Shown: positions 7,427 through 14,109, numbered from the stretch's first letter. The stretch: 25,472 bases of DNA from CAYLGT01 sp964383465 (GCA_964383465.1 CAYLGT010000011.1:1-25472), one strand, 5' to 3'. The notes: generated by a model from the sequence alone, not told the origin. Numbers and translations: made by a program.

Positions 7427-9796
7427 TTATTTGCGACCGAGCGCTTCTTCGGTCTTCTTGATCGAGATTGTCGTTTTTACGACTGTGTCAGGCGCCAGCG
7501 AGATGCTGTCGATCCCCTGTTCGGCGAGGAACTTCGCAAACTGCGGGTAGTCAGATGGTGCCTGTCCACAAAGTCCGATCTTTACTTTCTTTTTCTTGGC
7601 AATTTTTATGACGTGCTTGATGAGTTCTTTGACCGCCAGGTTGTTTTCATCGTAAACGTGCGCCACTGTGTGATTGTCGCGGTCGACGCCGAGCGTCAAC
7701 TGTGTCAGGTCGTTGCTTCCGATCGAAAAGCCGTCGAAGAGTTCTGCAAATTGCTCAGCCAGGATGACGTTACTTGGAATCTCAACCATCATATATGCCT
7801 GGAAACCATTGACGCCTCGTTTCAGTCCGTTCTTGCTCATGATAGCCAGAACTTTGTGCGCTTCGTTCAGGTCACGACAGAACGGTACCATAGCTTTGAC
7901 GTTAGTGATGCCCATGGCGTCTCGAACTTTCAGCAGCGCCTTACACTCAAGCTCAAATGCTTCCTGGTACTGCTCGCTATAGTAGCGGCTCGCTCCGCGC
8001 CAACCGATCATCGGGTTGTTTTCGACTGGTTCAAACTGAGTACCACCGATCAGGTTGGCGTACTCGTTCGACTTGAAGTCAGAAAAGCGGATGATGACGT
8101 CGTTCGGGTAAAATGCTGCACCGATAAGTGCGATACCTTCGGCGAGTTTGTCGACGAAGTAGTCAGCTTTGTTGGCGTAGCCGGCTGTGAGCTCGTTGAT
8201 CCTGGCTCGCACCTGCTTGTCTTTGACTTCGTTAAAACGCAGCAGTGCCAGTGGGTGGATTTTTATGTGCGAGTCGATGATAAATTCTTCACGCGCCAGC
8301 CCGACTCCGTCATTAGGAATCTGCGAGTACGCAAAGGCGTGGTCAGGTGAGCCGATGTTCATCATGATCTTTGTCTTTGGACGTGGCAAGTTTTTGACAT
8401 CGGTCCGATGGATCGAGTATTTCAGCAGCCCTTCGTAGACATAGCCTTCATCACCTTCGGCACACATGACCGTCACCGGTTTGCCGTCGGCGATCTTCTC
8501 TGACGCGTTACCGGTTCCAACTACACAAGGGATGCCAAGCTCACGCGAAACGATTGCCGCATGACAAGTCCTTCCTCCTTTGTCGGTAACGATAGCACTC
8601 GCCAGCTTCATGATCGGCACCCAGTCTGGGTCGGTCATCTCAGTCACGAGCACGTCGCCCTTTTTGAACTTAGCCATGTCGCGTACGCTCATGATTTTGC
8701 TAGCATGTCCAGCACCGATGCGGTTACCGACACTGGTTCCTTTCGCGATGAGTGCCCCAGTCTCGTCGAGGCGGTATTCTTCGACGATGTTGACGTCTTT
8801 GCGCGACTGGACCGTTTCACCACGAGCCTGGACGATGTAAAGTTTTTTGTCATCTTCGTCGAGCGCCCATTCGATGTCCATCGGACGTCCGTAGTGCTCT
8901 TCGATAGCCATGCCCCAGCTCGCCAGTGTCCTGACTTGATCGTCGGTTATAGAAAACCTCACCTGGTCACGCTTGGCGACGGCGACGTTTTTTGTCTTGC
9001 TGCCACTTATCGGAATCATTTTCATCTTTTTGCCGCCGACTTTGCGTTTCAGGATTGCCATGGTTGGTTTAAACACGACAAATTCGTCAGGACTCACATG
9101 TCCTTGGACGATGTTCTCTCCCAGTCCATAGATACTGCTGACCACAACGGCGTTTTTGAACCCAGACTCTGTGTCGATGGTAAACATGACACCAGCACAT
9201 TCGCTGCGAACTGCCACCATCTGCTGGATGCCGACGCTCAGAGCTACTTTCATGTGGTCGAAACCGTTCTCTACGCGGTAGACTATGGCGCGATCAGTAA
9301 AGAGCGACGCGATACATTCTTTGGTTGCCTTCAGGACGTCTTTTTCGCCTTTTATGTTCAAAAACGTTGCCTGCTGTCCGGCAAACGATGCGTTTGGTAG
9401 ATCCTCCGCAGTTGCAGAGCTACGGATCGCCACTACCAAATCACCCTTGCTTCCACACTTGGCAGAAAGTTCTTTGTAAGCTTGCTTCACTTCGCTTTCA
9501 AAGTCTGCTGGCAGAGCAGCTTTGACAATCATGGCACGAATTTTAGCGCCCCTCGTTTTGAGGTCGCGAACGTTATGGATGTTGAGCCCAACCAGGGCAT
9601 CGTTGATTTTTTTGTTTAGTCCGGTTTCTTCGAGGAAGTAGCGATACGCATCTGCTGTTGTTGCAACTCCGTTCGGGAGATTGATGCCTTTCGGGGCTAA
9701 GTGTTTATACATTTCACCCAGAGACGCATTTTTACCACCGACTTGAGGAATGTCGTCGATGTTTATTTCCTCAAAAAACTTGAGATATTTGTACAT
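7427..9796 (-). CDS. ppsA: Phosphoenolpyruvate synthase
   Basis: The enzyme catalyses pyruvate + ATP + H2O to PEP + AMP + phosphate, or the reverse under suitable conditions. I set the start at the ATG 9794-9796 (MYKYLKFFEEINID...), giving 789 residues, very close to the 792 of E. coli PpsA; an upstream ATG at 9859 adds 21 residues without homology. Domains in order: N-terminal ATP-grasp (GGKNASLGEMY, VAIRSSATAEDLPNASFAGQ), the phosphohistidine domain with catalytic His412 in GGRTCHAAIVSRELGIPCVVG, and the C-terminal PEP/pyruvate barrel ending in LCGQAPSDYPQFA with the catalytic Cys743. A possible -10 TATGCT lies at 9840-9835 on the minus strand. It heads the lower-glycolysis cluster and diverges from an adenylate-kinase-like gene. 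Confidence 0.95.
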   Translation of the reverse strand: MYKYLKFFEEINIDDIPQVGGKNASLGEMYKHLAPKGINLPNGVATTADAYRYFLEETGLNKKINDALVGLNIHNVRDLKTRGAKIRAMIVKAALPADFESEVKQAYKELSAKCGSKGDLVVAIRSSATAEDLPNASFAGQQATFLNIKGEKDVLKATKECIASLFTDRAIVYRVENGFDHMKVALSVGIQQMVAVRSECAGVMFTIDTESGFKNAVVVSSIYGLGENIVQGHVSPDEFVVFKPTMAILKRKVGGKKMKMIPISGSKTKNVAVAKRDQVRFSITDDQVRTLASWGMAIEEHYGRPMDIEWALDEDDKKLYIVQARGETVQSRKDVNIVEEYRLDETGALIAKGTSVGNRIGAGHASKIMSVRDMAKFKKGDVLVTEMTDPDWVPIMKLASAIVTDKGGRTCHAAIVSRELGIPCVVGTGNASEKIADGKPVTVMCAEGDEGYVYEGLLKYSIHRTDVKNLPRPKTKIMMNIGSPDHAFAYSQIPNDGVGLAREEFIIDSHIKIHPLALLRFNEVKDKQVRARINELTAGYANKADYFVDKLAEGIALIGAAFYPNDVIIRFSDFKSNEYANLIGGTQFEPVENNPMIGWRGASRYYSEQYQEAFELECKALLKVRDAMGITNVKAMVPFCRDLNEAHKVLAIMSKNGLKRGVNGFQAYMMVEIPSNVILAEQFAELFDGFSIGSNDLTQLTLGVDRDNHTVAHVYDENNLAVKELIKHVIKIAKKKKVKIGLCGQAPSDYPQFAKFLAEQGIDSISLAPDTVVKTTISIKKTEEALGRK

Positions 9797-9829
9797 AGTA
9801 CCCACTTTGTTAAAGATTTTTCTACGTTC

Positions 9830-9841
9830 ATAGTAGCATAA
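9830..9841 (-). promoter_or_regulatory. Probable ppsA promoter -10 region
   Basis: The minus-strand 12-mer TTATGCTACTAT is identical to the -10 region found upstream of the lipoprotein gene at 10579-10590, which supports its use as a promoter. It leaves a leader of roughly 30 nt before the ppsA ATG, containing only a weak GTGGG ribosome-binding candidate. Confidence 0.4.
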
Positions 9842-9878
9842 GCTTCTTGAGACTGTCATGGGATGTGTCTATGAGCTG

Positions 9879-9884
9879 TATACT
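9879..9884 (+). promoter_or_regulatory. -10 box of leaderless adenylate kinase-like gene
   Basis: TATACT, preceded by TG one base earlier, lies 8 nt before the ATG at 9893. No Shine-Dalgarno fits in between. The expected transcription start falls at or next to the ATG. Confidence 0.5.
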
Positions 9885-9892
9885 AGACATAT

Positions 9893-10519
9893 ATGGAAAA
9901 ACAAATACAAACAATCAAAACCTGGCTTGGCAGCGGGTCGATCAACATCTTTGGCGATCCATTTGCCGGCAAAGACACCCAGGCCGAAATACTCGCCGAG
10001 CTACTCGGCACCCCAGCAGCAATCAGCGGCGGCGCCATCATGCGCGCCCTGCCACCAGACTCACAGGAACAAAAAGAAATGGCGACAGGCGACACCGTCT
10101 CGTCCGACCTCTACCTGCGCATCATTTCGCCCTACCTAGCGCGCGAAGAGTTCGTCGGCAAACCCCTCATGCTCAGTACCGTTGGTCGTAAAGAGGGCGA
10201 AGAGGGTCCAGTTATGGCCGCCACCGAAAAAACCGGACACCCCATGAAGGCCGTGATCCTGCTTAGCCTGTCCGAAGAGGAAGTATGGCGCCGCTTTGAA
10301 GCCGCCCAGGCTGACGGCGACCGTGGCCTACGAGCTGACGACACTCGCGAAACACTCGCCGTGCGACTCCAGGTATACAAAGAGCAAACCATGCCAGTCA
10401 TTAACTTCTACCGCGAACAAGGTCTTCTCATAGAAGTTGACGGCCAAAAAAGCGTCGAAGACGTAACGAACGAGATAGTCGACGAACTCTACCTGCGCGC
10501 GATCAATTTTACGAAGTAG
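9893..10519 (+). CDS. adk: Adenylate kinase-like nucleoside monophosphate kinase
   Basis: This 208-residue protein is a P-loop NMP kinase most like adenylate kinase, which interconverts AMP + ATP and 2 ADP. The Walker A loop GDPFAGKDTQ (21-30) is a variant of the usual GPPGAGKGTQ, with Asp and Phe where Pro and Gly are common. SGGAIMRA (45-52) corresponds to the AMP-binding helix, Arg99 in STVGRKEG to the GFPR arginine, and GLRADDTRETLAVRL (145-159) to the LID RxDD segment, followed by the usual VYKEQTMPVINFY. Because the P-loop and GFPR motifs are divergent, a different monophosphate substrate is possible. It is divergent from ppsA across 96 nt, and PEP synthase generates AMP, so the pairing makes metabolic sense. 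Confidence 0.82.
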   Translation: MEKQIQTIKTWLGSGSINIFGDPFAGKDTQAEILAELLGTPAAISGGAIMRALPPDSQEQKEMATGDTVSSDLYLRIISPYLAREEFVGKPLMLSTVGRKEGEEGPVMAATEKTGHPMKAVILLSLSEEEVWRRFEAAQADGDRGLRADDTRETLAVRLQVYKEQTMPVINFYREQGLLIEVDGQKSVEDVTNEIVDELYLRAINFTK

Positions 10520-10561
10520 CCCGTACACCTTCCTTACAGGGTGGGTCATGAACTGCATCGG

Positions 10562-10590
10562 TTGCGTTTTTATACATTTTATGCTACTAT
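10562..10590 (+). promoter_or_regulatory. Promoter of the GC-rich lipoprotein gene
   Basis: TTGCGT (10562-10567), a 17-nt spacer and TACTAT (10585-10590) make a normal two-box sigma-70-type promoter. It predicts a leader of about 40 nt with GGAAGAGG as Shine-Dalgarno 5 nt before the GTG start. This contrasts with the leaderless style of neighbouring housekeeping genes. Confidence 0.55.
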
Positions 10591-10635
10591 ATAGTAAATT
10601 GCACCTGAATAATCCGCCTACTGGAAGAGGTAACC

Positions 10636-11073
10636 GTGACACGCTTTCGCGGCCTCGCCGCCGTCACCCTCATACTTGCGTCGCTGCTCGCCTTGAGTGC
10701 GTGCGCCTACGACCCGGAGAAGCACAGCACCCAGGGCGTCATCCTGGTGAGTGAGGACGACGGCATCGCCAAGATCCCCACCGGAGAAACACTGGTGCTG
10801 AAGTACTCGGAGAAGTGCGGCAAGTCTACTTGCTCGCGCTACTGGCACATCCTCGCCAAAGGCGATGGCAGGCTGACAGTCACCAACGAGCAGATGTTCG
10901 ACAGCCGCGTACGTGACTTCGCCGTCACGAACCACAAGAAGGCCGAGATCAGTACCTACTGGCTAGCGGACCCCCTTGTCGCCTCGCTCGACAGCGACGG
11001 ACAAGTGGTTGTCGACTGGCCTACGGGCTTCTGGTCGTCCTGGACCTACCAGAGCTATGACCCACCTCAGTGA
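10636..11073 (+). CDS. Small predicted lipoprotein, GC-rich, unknown function
   Basis: Not recognised. The protein has 145 residues with a lipoprotein signal: basic MTRFR, a hydrophobic core, and the lipobox LSAC with Cys23 as predicted lipidation site, so it should be anchored on the outer face of the membrane. The rest is soluble, with a Cys pair at EKCGKSTC and many aromatic residues at the C-terminus (DWPTGFWSSWTYQSYDPPQ). The GTG start at 10636 is chosen because GGAAGAGG lies 5 nt upstream. The gene stands alone: own two-box promoter, strong Shine-Dalgarno, and a perfect terminator 15 nt after the stop. Its codons are much richer in G+C (third positions mostly C or G) than those of adk or the element next door, which suggests acquisition from a GC-rich donor. 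Confidence 0.72.
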   Translation: MTRFRGLAAVTLILASLLALSACAYDPEKHSTQGVILVSEDDGIAKIPTGETLVLKYSEKCGKSTCSRYWHILAKGDGRLTVTNEQMFDSRVRDFAVTNHKKAEISTYWLADPLVASLDSDGQVVVDWPTGFWSSWTYQSYDPPQ

Positions 11074-11088
11074 CATTTCGGTGCGATT

Positions 11089-11116
11089 GGGCGCTGCGTT
11101 TTTGCAGCGCCCTTTT
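11089..11116 (+). terminator. Rho-independent terminator of the lipoprotein gene
   Basis: A perfect 9-bp stem, GGGCGCTGC (11089-11097) pairing with GCAGCGCCC (11104-11112), with a 6-nt loop and followed by TTTT. It begins 15 nt after the TGA stop. Confidence 0.9.
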
Positions 11117-11133
11117 GCATGCCTCGGAGTTCG

Positions 11134-11150
11134 GATTTTCTACGAAAATC
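11134..11150. repeat. Short inverted repeat, 7-bp arms
   Basis: GATTTTC (11134-11140) and GAAAATC (11144-11150) form a hairpin with a 3-nt loop, immediately left of the larger inverted repeat at 11152. No T-tract follows on the plus strand. Confidence 0.6.
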
Positions 11151-11151
11151 G

Positions 11152-11196
11152 ACCAAAGTAAAACACCCTACCTAAGGCAGAGTGTTTTACTTTGGT
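11152..11196. repeat. Perfect 15-bp inverted repeat with 15-nt centre
   Basis: The left arm ACCAAAGTAAAACAC (11152-11166) is the exact reverse complement of the right arm GTGTTTTACTTTGGT (11182-11196); the centre is CCTACCTAAGGCAGA. No poly-T follows on either strand, so it does not look like a simple terminator. It sits in the non-coding stretch between the lipoprotein terminator and the HTH gene, where the left edge of the integrated element might lie. A protein-binding or recombination site is possible. Confidence 0.7.
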
Positions 11197-11320
11197 GAAC
11201 CACCCCATTATACAGTGGAACCAACTAATAGACGAACTGCGTGAACTGAGGTCAATCTTTGCCCCTATAAACGCTGACATACAGATATAGGTACTACGAT
11301 GGCTTTATGGAACTAACACT

Positions 11321-11734
11321 ATGGTAGGCATACAGACAACAAATGAAATCATAAAACACCGCGCGCTGGGACTCAGTTACAGTGACATCGAAACGACCAC
11401 TGGTGTTAGCAGACCTACCGTAATCAAGATATGCCGCGAGCACGTAAATGACATAGCAGAAGCCAGAGAGATAGCATCAATTATTGCCTACAAAGACATG
11501 GCTACCACGATCAGCAAACGCCGTCTTGCCTACACGAGGTTATGGCATAAAGGCTTTGAGGAGCTTATGGGGCGTGATTGGTCGCAGTTTAGTAGTAACG
11601 AGCTAATCAAGCTCATGGGTACGGCAGAACGCACTCTAACACTGCTGGAAGGCAATGATAAAACGTCAGACGATTGGCTACTGCCACCTATGGGTATCGC
11701 ACGAGCAAAAAAGATAATAGACGGTGTAGACTAA
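11321..11734 (+). CDS. Helix-turn-helix protein of mobile-element type
   Basis: The 137-residue protein begins with a helix-turn-helix at about residues 8-35 (ALGLSYSDIETTTGVSRPTV), the kind found in transposase/resolvase C-termini and phage terminase small subunits. The rest is helical and charged (ISKRRLAYTRLWHKGFEELMG, then NELIKLMGTAERTLTLLEG), again compatible with a small terminase or a DNA-binding regulator, but no specific family is recognised. No Shine-Dalgarno precedes the ATG; TATGGA 9 nt upstream may act as a -10 box for a leaderless message. It lies to the left of the assembly gap and is assumed to belong to the same element as the serine recombinase. Confidence 0.7.
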   Translation: MVGIQTTNEIIKHRALGLSYSDIETTTGVSRPTVIKICREHVNDIAEAREIASIIAYKDMATTISKRRLAYTRLWHKGFEELMGRDWSQFSSNELIKLMGTAERTLTLLEGNDKTSDDWLLPPMGIARAKKIIDGVD

Positions 11735-11739
11735 CTAAA

Positions 11740-11766
11740 AGTTTACCGTTTCTTTACTGGTAAACT
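11740..11766 (+). other. Hairpin just after the HTH gene
   Basis: AGTTTACC (11740-11747) pairs perfectly with GGTAAACT (11759-11766) over an 11-nt loop, 5 nt after the stop codon. There is no T-tract after it, so it is a weak terminator at best; it may belong to the structured RNA that follows. Confidence 0.45.
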
Positions 11767-11768
11767 GG

Positions 11769-11821
11769 TTCGCTTTCGTCCTTTTGGACTCATCAGCACA
11801 AATTCACATTTGTGGAGCGAA
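11769..11821 (+). other. Predicted three-way-junction RNA or DNA structure
   Basis: Three nested perfect stems fit a three-way junction: outer TTCGCT (11769-11774) with AGCGAA (11816-11821); inside it GTCC (11778-11781) with GGAC (11786-11789) around a TTTT loop; and CACAAAT (11797-11803) with ATTTGTG (11808-11814) around a TCAC loop. It ends 1 nt before an ATG at 11823 that opens only a 19-codon frame. It does not match a riboswitch class I can name. It could be a leader element of a gene lost in the gap, or a recombination or packaging site. Confidence 0.4.
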
Positions 11822-11910
11822 TATGACAAGCAGACATGGGGTTATAGGAAAACATCACGGAGGCCGTGAACCTAAGGTATGAACCCATATCCACTTGCCA
11901 TACTCGCTCT

Positions 11911-12010
11911 NNNNNNNNNNNNNNNNNNNNNNNNNNNNNNNNNNNNNNNNNNNNNNNNNNNNNNNNNNNNNNNNNNNNNNNNNNNNNNNNNNNNNNNNNN
12001 NNNNNNNNNN
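11911..12010. other. Assembly gap (100 Ns)
   Basis: Exactly 100 undetermined bases, the usual placeholder for a scaffold gap of unknown size. Any gene starting near the ATG at 11879 (MNPYPLAILA...) continues into it and cannot be judged. The true distance, and even the linkage of the HTH gene to the recombinase, is uncertain. Confidence 0.99.
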
Positions 12011-12159
12011 CCTCGGAGTAACTCCTTACTCAACGAGTGGGTACATATTAGCATACTTTAGCTATTTTGTCAATAATCACCTCTGGTCAGCGGTATAAAT
12101 CAAGACATAATTTAGAGCAACCAACTCCTCAATCATAAAGCACGTAAGTAGTTAGACAA

Positions 12160-12168
12160 TGCTACAAT
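12160..12168 (+). promoter_or_regulatory. Extended -10 promoter of the recombinase transcript
   Basis: TGCTACAAT is an extended -10 element identical to that at the left edge of the window on the minus strand. No coding sequence is visible from 12011 to here. A start of transcription near 12175 would give a leader of about 160 nt before the small ORF at 12339. Confidence 0.4.
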
Positions 12169-12174
12169 AATAAA

Positions 12175-12338
12175 TGCAAATAATCGGTTAGGAAGGGGTG
12201 AAGTAAAGCCGACCAACAACGGAACGGAACCGGCGTGGTGACATAAGCGAAAGAAAAACGGTATGTTTATGCCCCTGTACGCCAGTAACTTGAGTTCTCG
12301 CACAACCGCCAGTTGGCAAGAACTTATGGGGTGTTCCT
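12175..12338 (+). other. Long possibly structured leader upstream of the recombinase genes
   Basis: No credible coding frame on the plus strand. Several complementary segments can pair: CGGTT near 12184 with AACCG near 12224, GGCGT near 12229 with ACGCC near 12279, a GGTAT-GTTT-ATGCC hairpin near 12260-12273, and AGTTCT near 12293 with AGAACT near 12319. CGCCAGT occurs twice. The pattern suggests a folded RNA leader or an attachment or regulatory region for the recombinase, but I recognise no named RNA family. Confidence 0.35.
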
Positions 12339-12500
12339 ATGGAGTTGGACGTTGTTGAGTATGTTGAAAAAATTGCGTCAAAAACAAAGGTAAGTGACAG
12401 AAAAAAGCGACTGGAGATAGCAAAAGAAGTCAACGAGTTGGCAAAGATACTTATTGAGTGGCACAGGTTGAGCAATGAAAAAAGCAATACTATACACTAG
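12339..12500 (+). CDS. Small charged helical protein preceding the recombinase
   Basis: A 53-residue frame beginning MELDVVEYVEKIASK and ending HRLSNEKSNTIH. It is rich in Lys, Glu and Leu with a helical, possibly coiled-coil pattern. The ATG is preceded at 7 nt by GGGGTG, a possible ribosome site, and the end overlaps the recombinase start (12475) by 26 nt, which suggests translational coupling. Small charged proteins next to serine integrases are sometimes recombination directionality factors, but nothing in the sequence shows that here; it may equally be an unrelated small partner. Confidence 0.5.
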   Translation: MELDVVEYVEKIASKTKVSDRKKRLEIAKEVNELAKILIEWHRLSNEKSNTIH

Positions 12501-14001
12501 GGTCTCGTCTAAGGAGCAAGTGGTTGAAGGTAACAGCCTAGAAAGCCAGCGAAGACGTGGCTACGAGTACGCCGAACAAAACGACCTTGCCATAGTGAAG
12601 CACTTTGAGGAGCGTGGCGAGAGTGCAAAAACCACTAACAGACCTGTCCTAAAGCAGTTACTCGAGTACGTTGCTCAGAATAAGGGCGAGATTGACGTGT
12701 TGCTGATATACAAAGTAGACCGCCTGTCACGTGATACTGCTGACTATCTGGCGCTAAAACAGATACTTGAGAGGGCTGGTATAGTGGTTGCGTCCATGAC
12801 GGAGCATTTTGACGACACACCACTAGGTTCACTAATGGAAAAGATAGCTTCCAGCTTTTCACAGTACGACAATGATATACGTGCAGAGCGCAGTAAGGGT
12901 GGCATGGAAGATGGCGTACGTGCTGGTCGCTGGCAATGGCAAGCTCCTATAGGCTATGCAAACGGTAGGGTCGATGGCATGAAGAATGTCGTGCACGACC
13001 CACGCAAAGGCTATACGAAAGCCCTGCAAGCCTCGTGGCAACTCATAGATAATGGCTGTAGCGTTACAGAGGCAAGAGAACATGTAAACGCACAACTGCA
13101 GGAGCTTGGCTATAAGCCAGTGCCGATACAGACGTTCTCGTCTATGCTGACTAATAAACTATACAAGGGTGTGGTGTGTGGGTTCGGTATGGAAATACAA
13201 AGTCGAAGCATTACACCGATAGTTGAACCAATCCTATTCGACCGAGTACAGCTCAAGCTGTCAGGCAACAAGAACGCGGGGACTAAATATATCAAGGTGA
13301 ACCCTCTATACCCGCTAAAGGGTATACTGCGTGACAAAAACGGCCATGCGCTACGAGCTAGTAGCCCACGAGGAAATGGTGGTGTGTACCCTCAATACCA
13401 CTGTCCCAAATGCAAGGGTATGGGTATTAGATACGACGTCACCGATACCGAAGACAAGTTCATGAAGTACGCAGGCAATATGAAGCTCAATAGGGATATC
13501 AAAGAGGCCTTGCGTGAAGCCTTACGTCTCAATCTTGGCGATACGCATGCAAAAAACGAGAAGACGACAGCACGGCTCAATAAGCGTCTTGTGGCAATAA
13601 AAGCAGAGAAAAAGGACTTGTCTCTAAAGAATATCAGAGGTGTTATTCCTGACGGCACGGCGCAGGAAATGTTACTTGACTATGAGCGTGAGGAAACGGG
13701 CATAAAAATACAGCTCAACCAGATGGCTACTGGCATGGAAGATGCTGAGGAGATATTGGAGTTTGGGTTATCAAAACTAAGTAATCTGGCACAGACGTTT
13801 CAGGCGATTGAGGACATAAACATACGTGATAAGTTCCAAAAATGGCTTTTTCCTGCTAGGTTAGCGTATGACGGCGAGAAATTTGGAACCACACGAATTC
13901 CACTTATTTACAGATTACAGAAAAACGCCCTTGCGGGCGTTTCTGGTCAACTTGCTACTGTGGTGACCCCGCGGAGAATCGAACTCCGATTGCCAGGATG
14001 A
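12475..14001 (+). CDS. Large serine recombinase (site-specific integrase)
   Basis: A 508-residue serine recombinase that would integrate or excise its element by double-strand cleavage and strand exchange. The resolvase-type catalytic domain holds ILYTRVSSKEQ with the nucleophilic Ser at about residue 10, the QRRRG segment, and LLIYKVDRLSRDT. The recombinase domain follows (GGMEDGVRAGRWQWQAPIGYAN...). The zinc-ribbon region shows only one CxxC (HCPKC), so the ribbon is reduced or unusual. A coiled-coil-like helical stretch lies near residues 355-430. The last 14 codons are encoded by the complement of the tRNA-Glu gene, ending VTPRRIELRLPG, so the natural C-terminus has been set by the integration site. 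The tRNA terminator also lies inside its final codons. ATG 12475 has a weak AGGT upstream and overlaps the preceding small ORF. Confidence 0.92.
   Translation: MKKAILYTRVSSKEQVVEGNSLESQRRRGYEYAEQNDLAIVKHFEERGESAKTTNRPVLKQLLEYVAQNKGEIDVLLIYKVDRLSRDTADYLALKQILERAGIVVASMTEHFDDTPLGSLMEKIASSFSQYDNDIRAERSKGGMEDGVRAGRWQWQAPIGYANGRVDGMKNVVHDPRKGYTKALQASWQLIDNGCSVTEAREHVNAQLQELGYKPVPIQTFSSMLTNKLYKGVVCGFGMEIQSRSITPIVEPILFDRVQLKLSGNKNAGTKYIKVNPLYPLKGILRDKNGHALRASSPRGNGGVYPQYHCPKCKGMGIRYDVTDTEDKFMKYAGNMKLNRDIKEALREALRLNLGDTHAKNEKTTARLNKRLVAIKAEKKDLSLKNIRGVIPDGTAQEMLLDYEREETGIKIQLNQMATGMEDAEEILEFGLSKLSNLAQTFQAIEDINIRDKFQKWLFPARLAYDGEKFGTTRIPLIYRLQKNALAGVSGQLATVVTPRRIELRLPG
13923..13943 (-). terminator. 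Rho-independent terminator of tRNA-Glu
   Basis: Read on the minus strand, AACGCCC-GCAA-GGGCGTT is a 7-bp GC-rich hairpin followed by TTT. It starts about 20 nt after the tRNA CCA end. On the plus strand the same bases are codons of the recombinase tail. Confidence 0.8.
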
Positions 14002-14035
14002 GAACCTGGTGTCCTAACCGTTAGACGACGGGGCC
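13961..14035 (-). tRNA. tRNA-Glu (anticodon CTC)
   Basis: Read on the minus strand, a full cloverleaf fits. The acceptor stem is GGCCCCG with CGGGGTC (one G-U pair). The D arm contains CTAACGGTTAGG. The anticodon stem CCAGG/CCTGG closes the loop TTCTCAT, giving anticodon CTC, which reads GAG (Glu). The T arm is CGGAGTTCGATTCTCCG. The discriminator A and CCA are encoded. It is intact although a serine recombinase gene runs into its 3' half from the other strand. Confidence 0.95.
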
Positions 14036-14060
14036 GCAGCCAAATTTTGAGCGAAAATAA

Positions 14061-14084
14061 AATCGCCAGTGGCGATTGTATCAA
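14061..14084 (-). promoter_or_regulatory. Hairpin and candidate -10 box upstream of tRNA-Glu
   Basis: On the minus strand TACAAT (14080-14075, preceded by TGA) could be the tRNA promoter -10 box. It overlaps the palindrome AATCGCC-ACT-GGCGATT (14077-14061), which is followed by TTATTTT and could instead terminate transcription from the gene to the right. The two readings may both be true: the end of one unit and the start of the next. Confidence 0.4.
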
Positions 14085-14109
14085 ACTATAACAGATATGA
14101 AAAGGTGTG

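Noticed and set aside
7613..9400. Two long plus-strand open frames (245 and 279 codons) opposite ppsA
   Set aside because: They are fully antisense to a clear PEP synthase gene and their composition reflects its codon usage.
9797..9859. N-terminal extension of PEP synthase by 21 residues
   Set aside because: The extension has no family similarity, and the ATG at 9796 gives the normal length and start of PpsA.
11191..11206. TGGTGA followed by CACCCC as a possible left attachment copy of the tRNA-Glu 3' end
   Set aside because: Only six contiguous bases match and they form part of the inverted repeat; too short to call an att site.
11823..11882. 19-codon ORF after the three-way junction, and a frame starting at 11879 that enters the gap
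   Set aside because: The first is too short to support. The second has only 10 readable residues before the Ns, although GGAGG lies 13 nt upstream.
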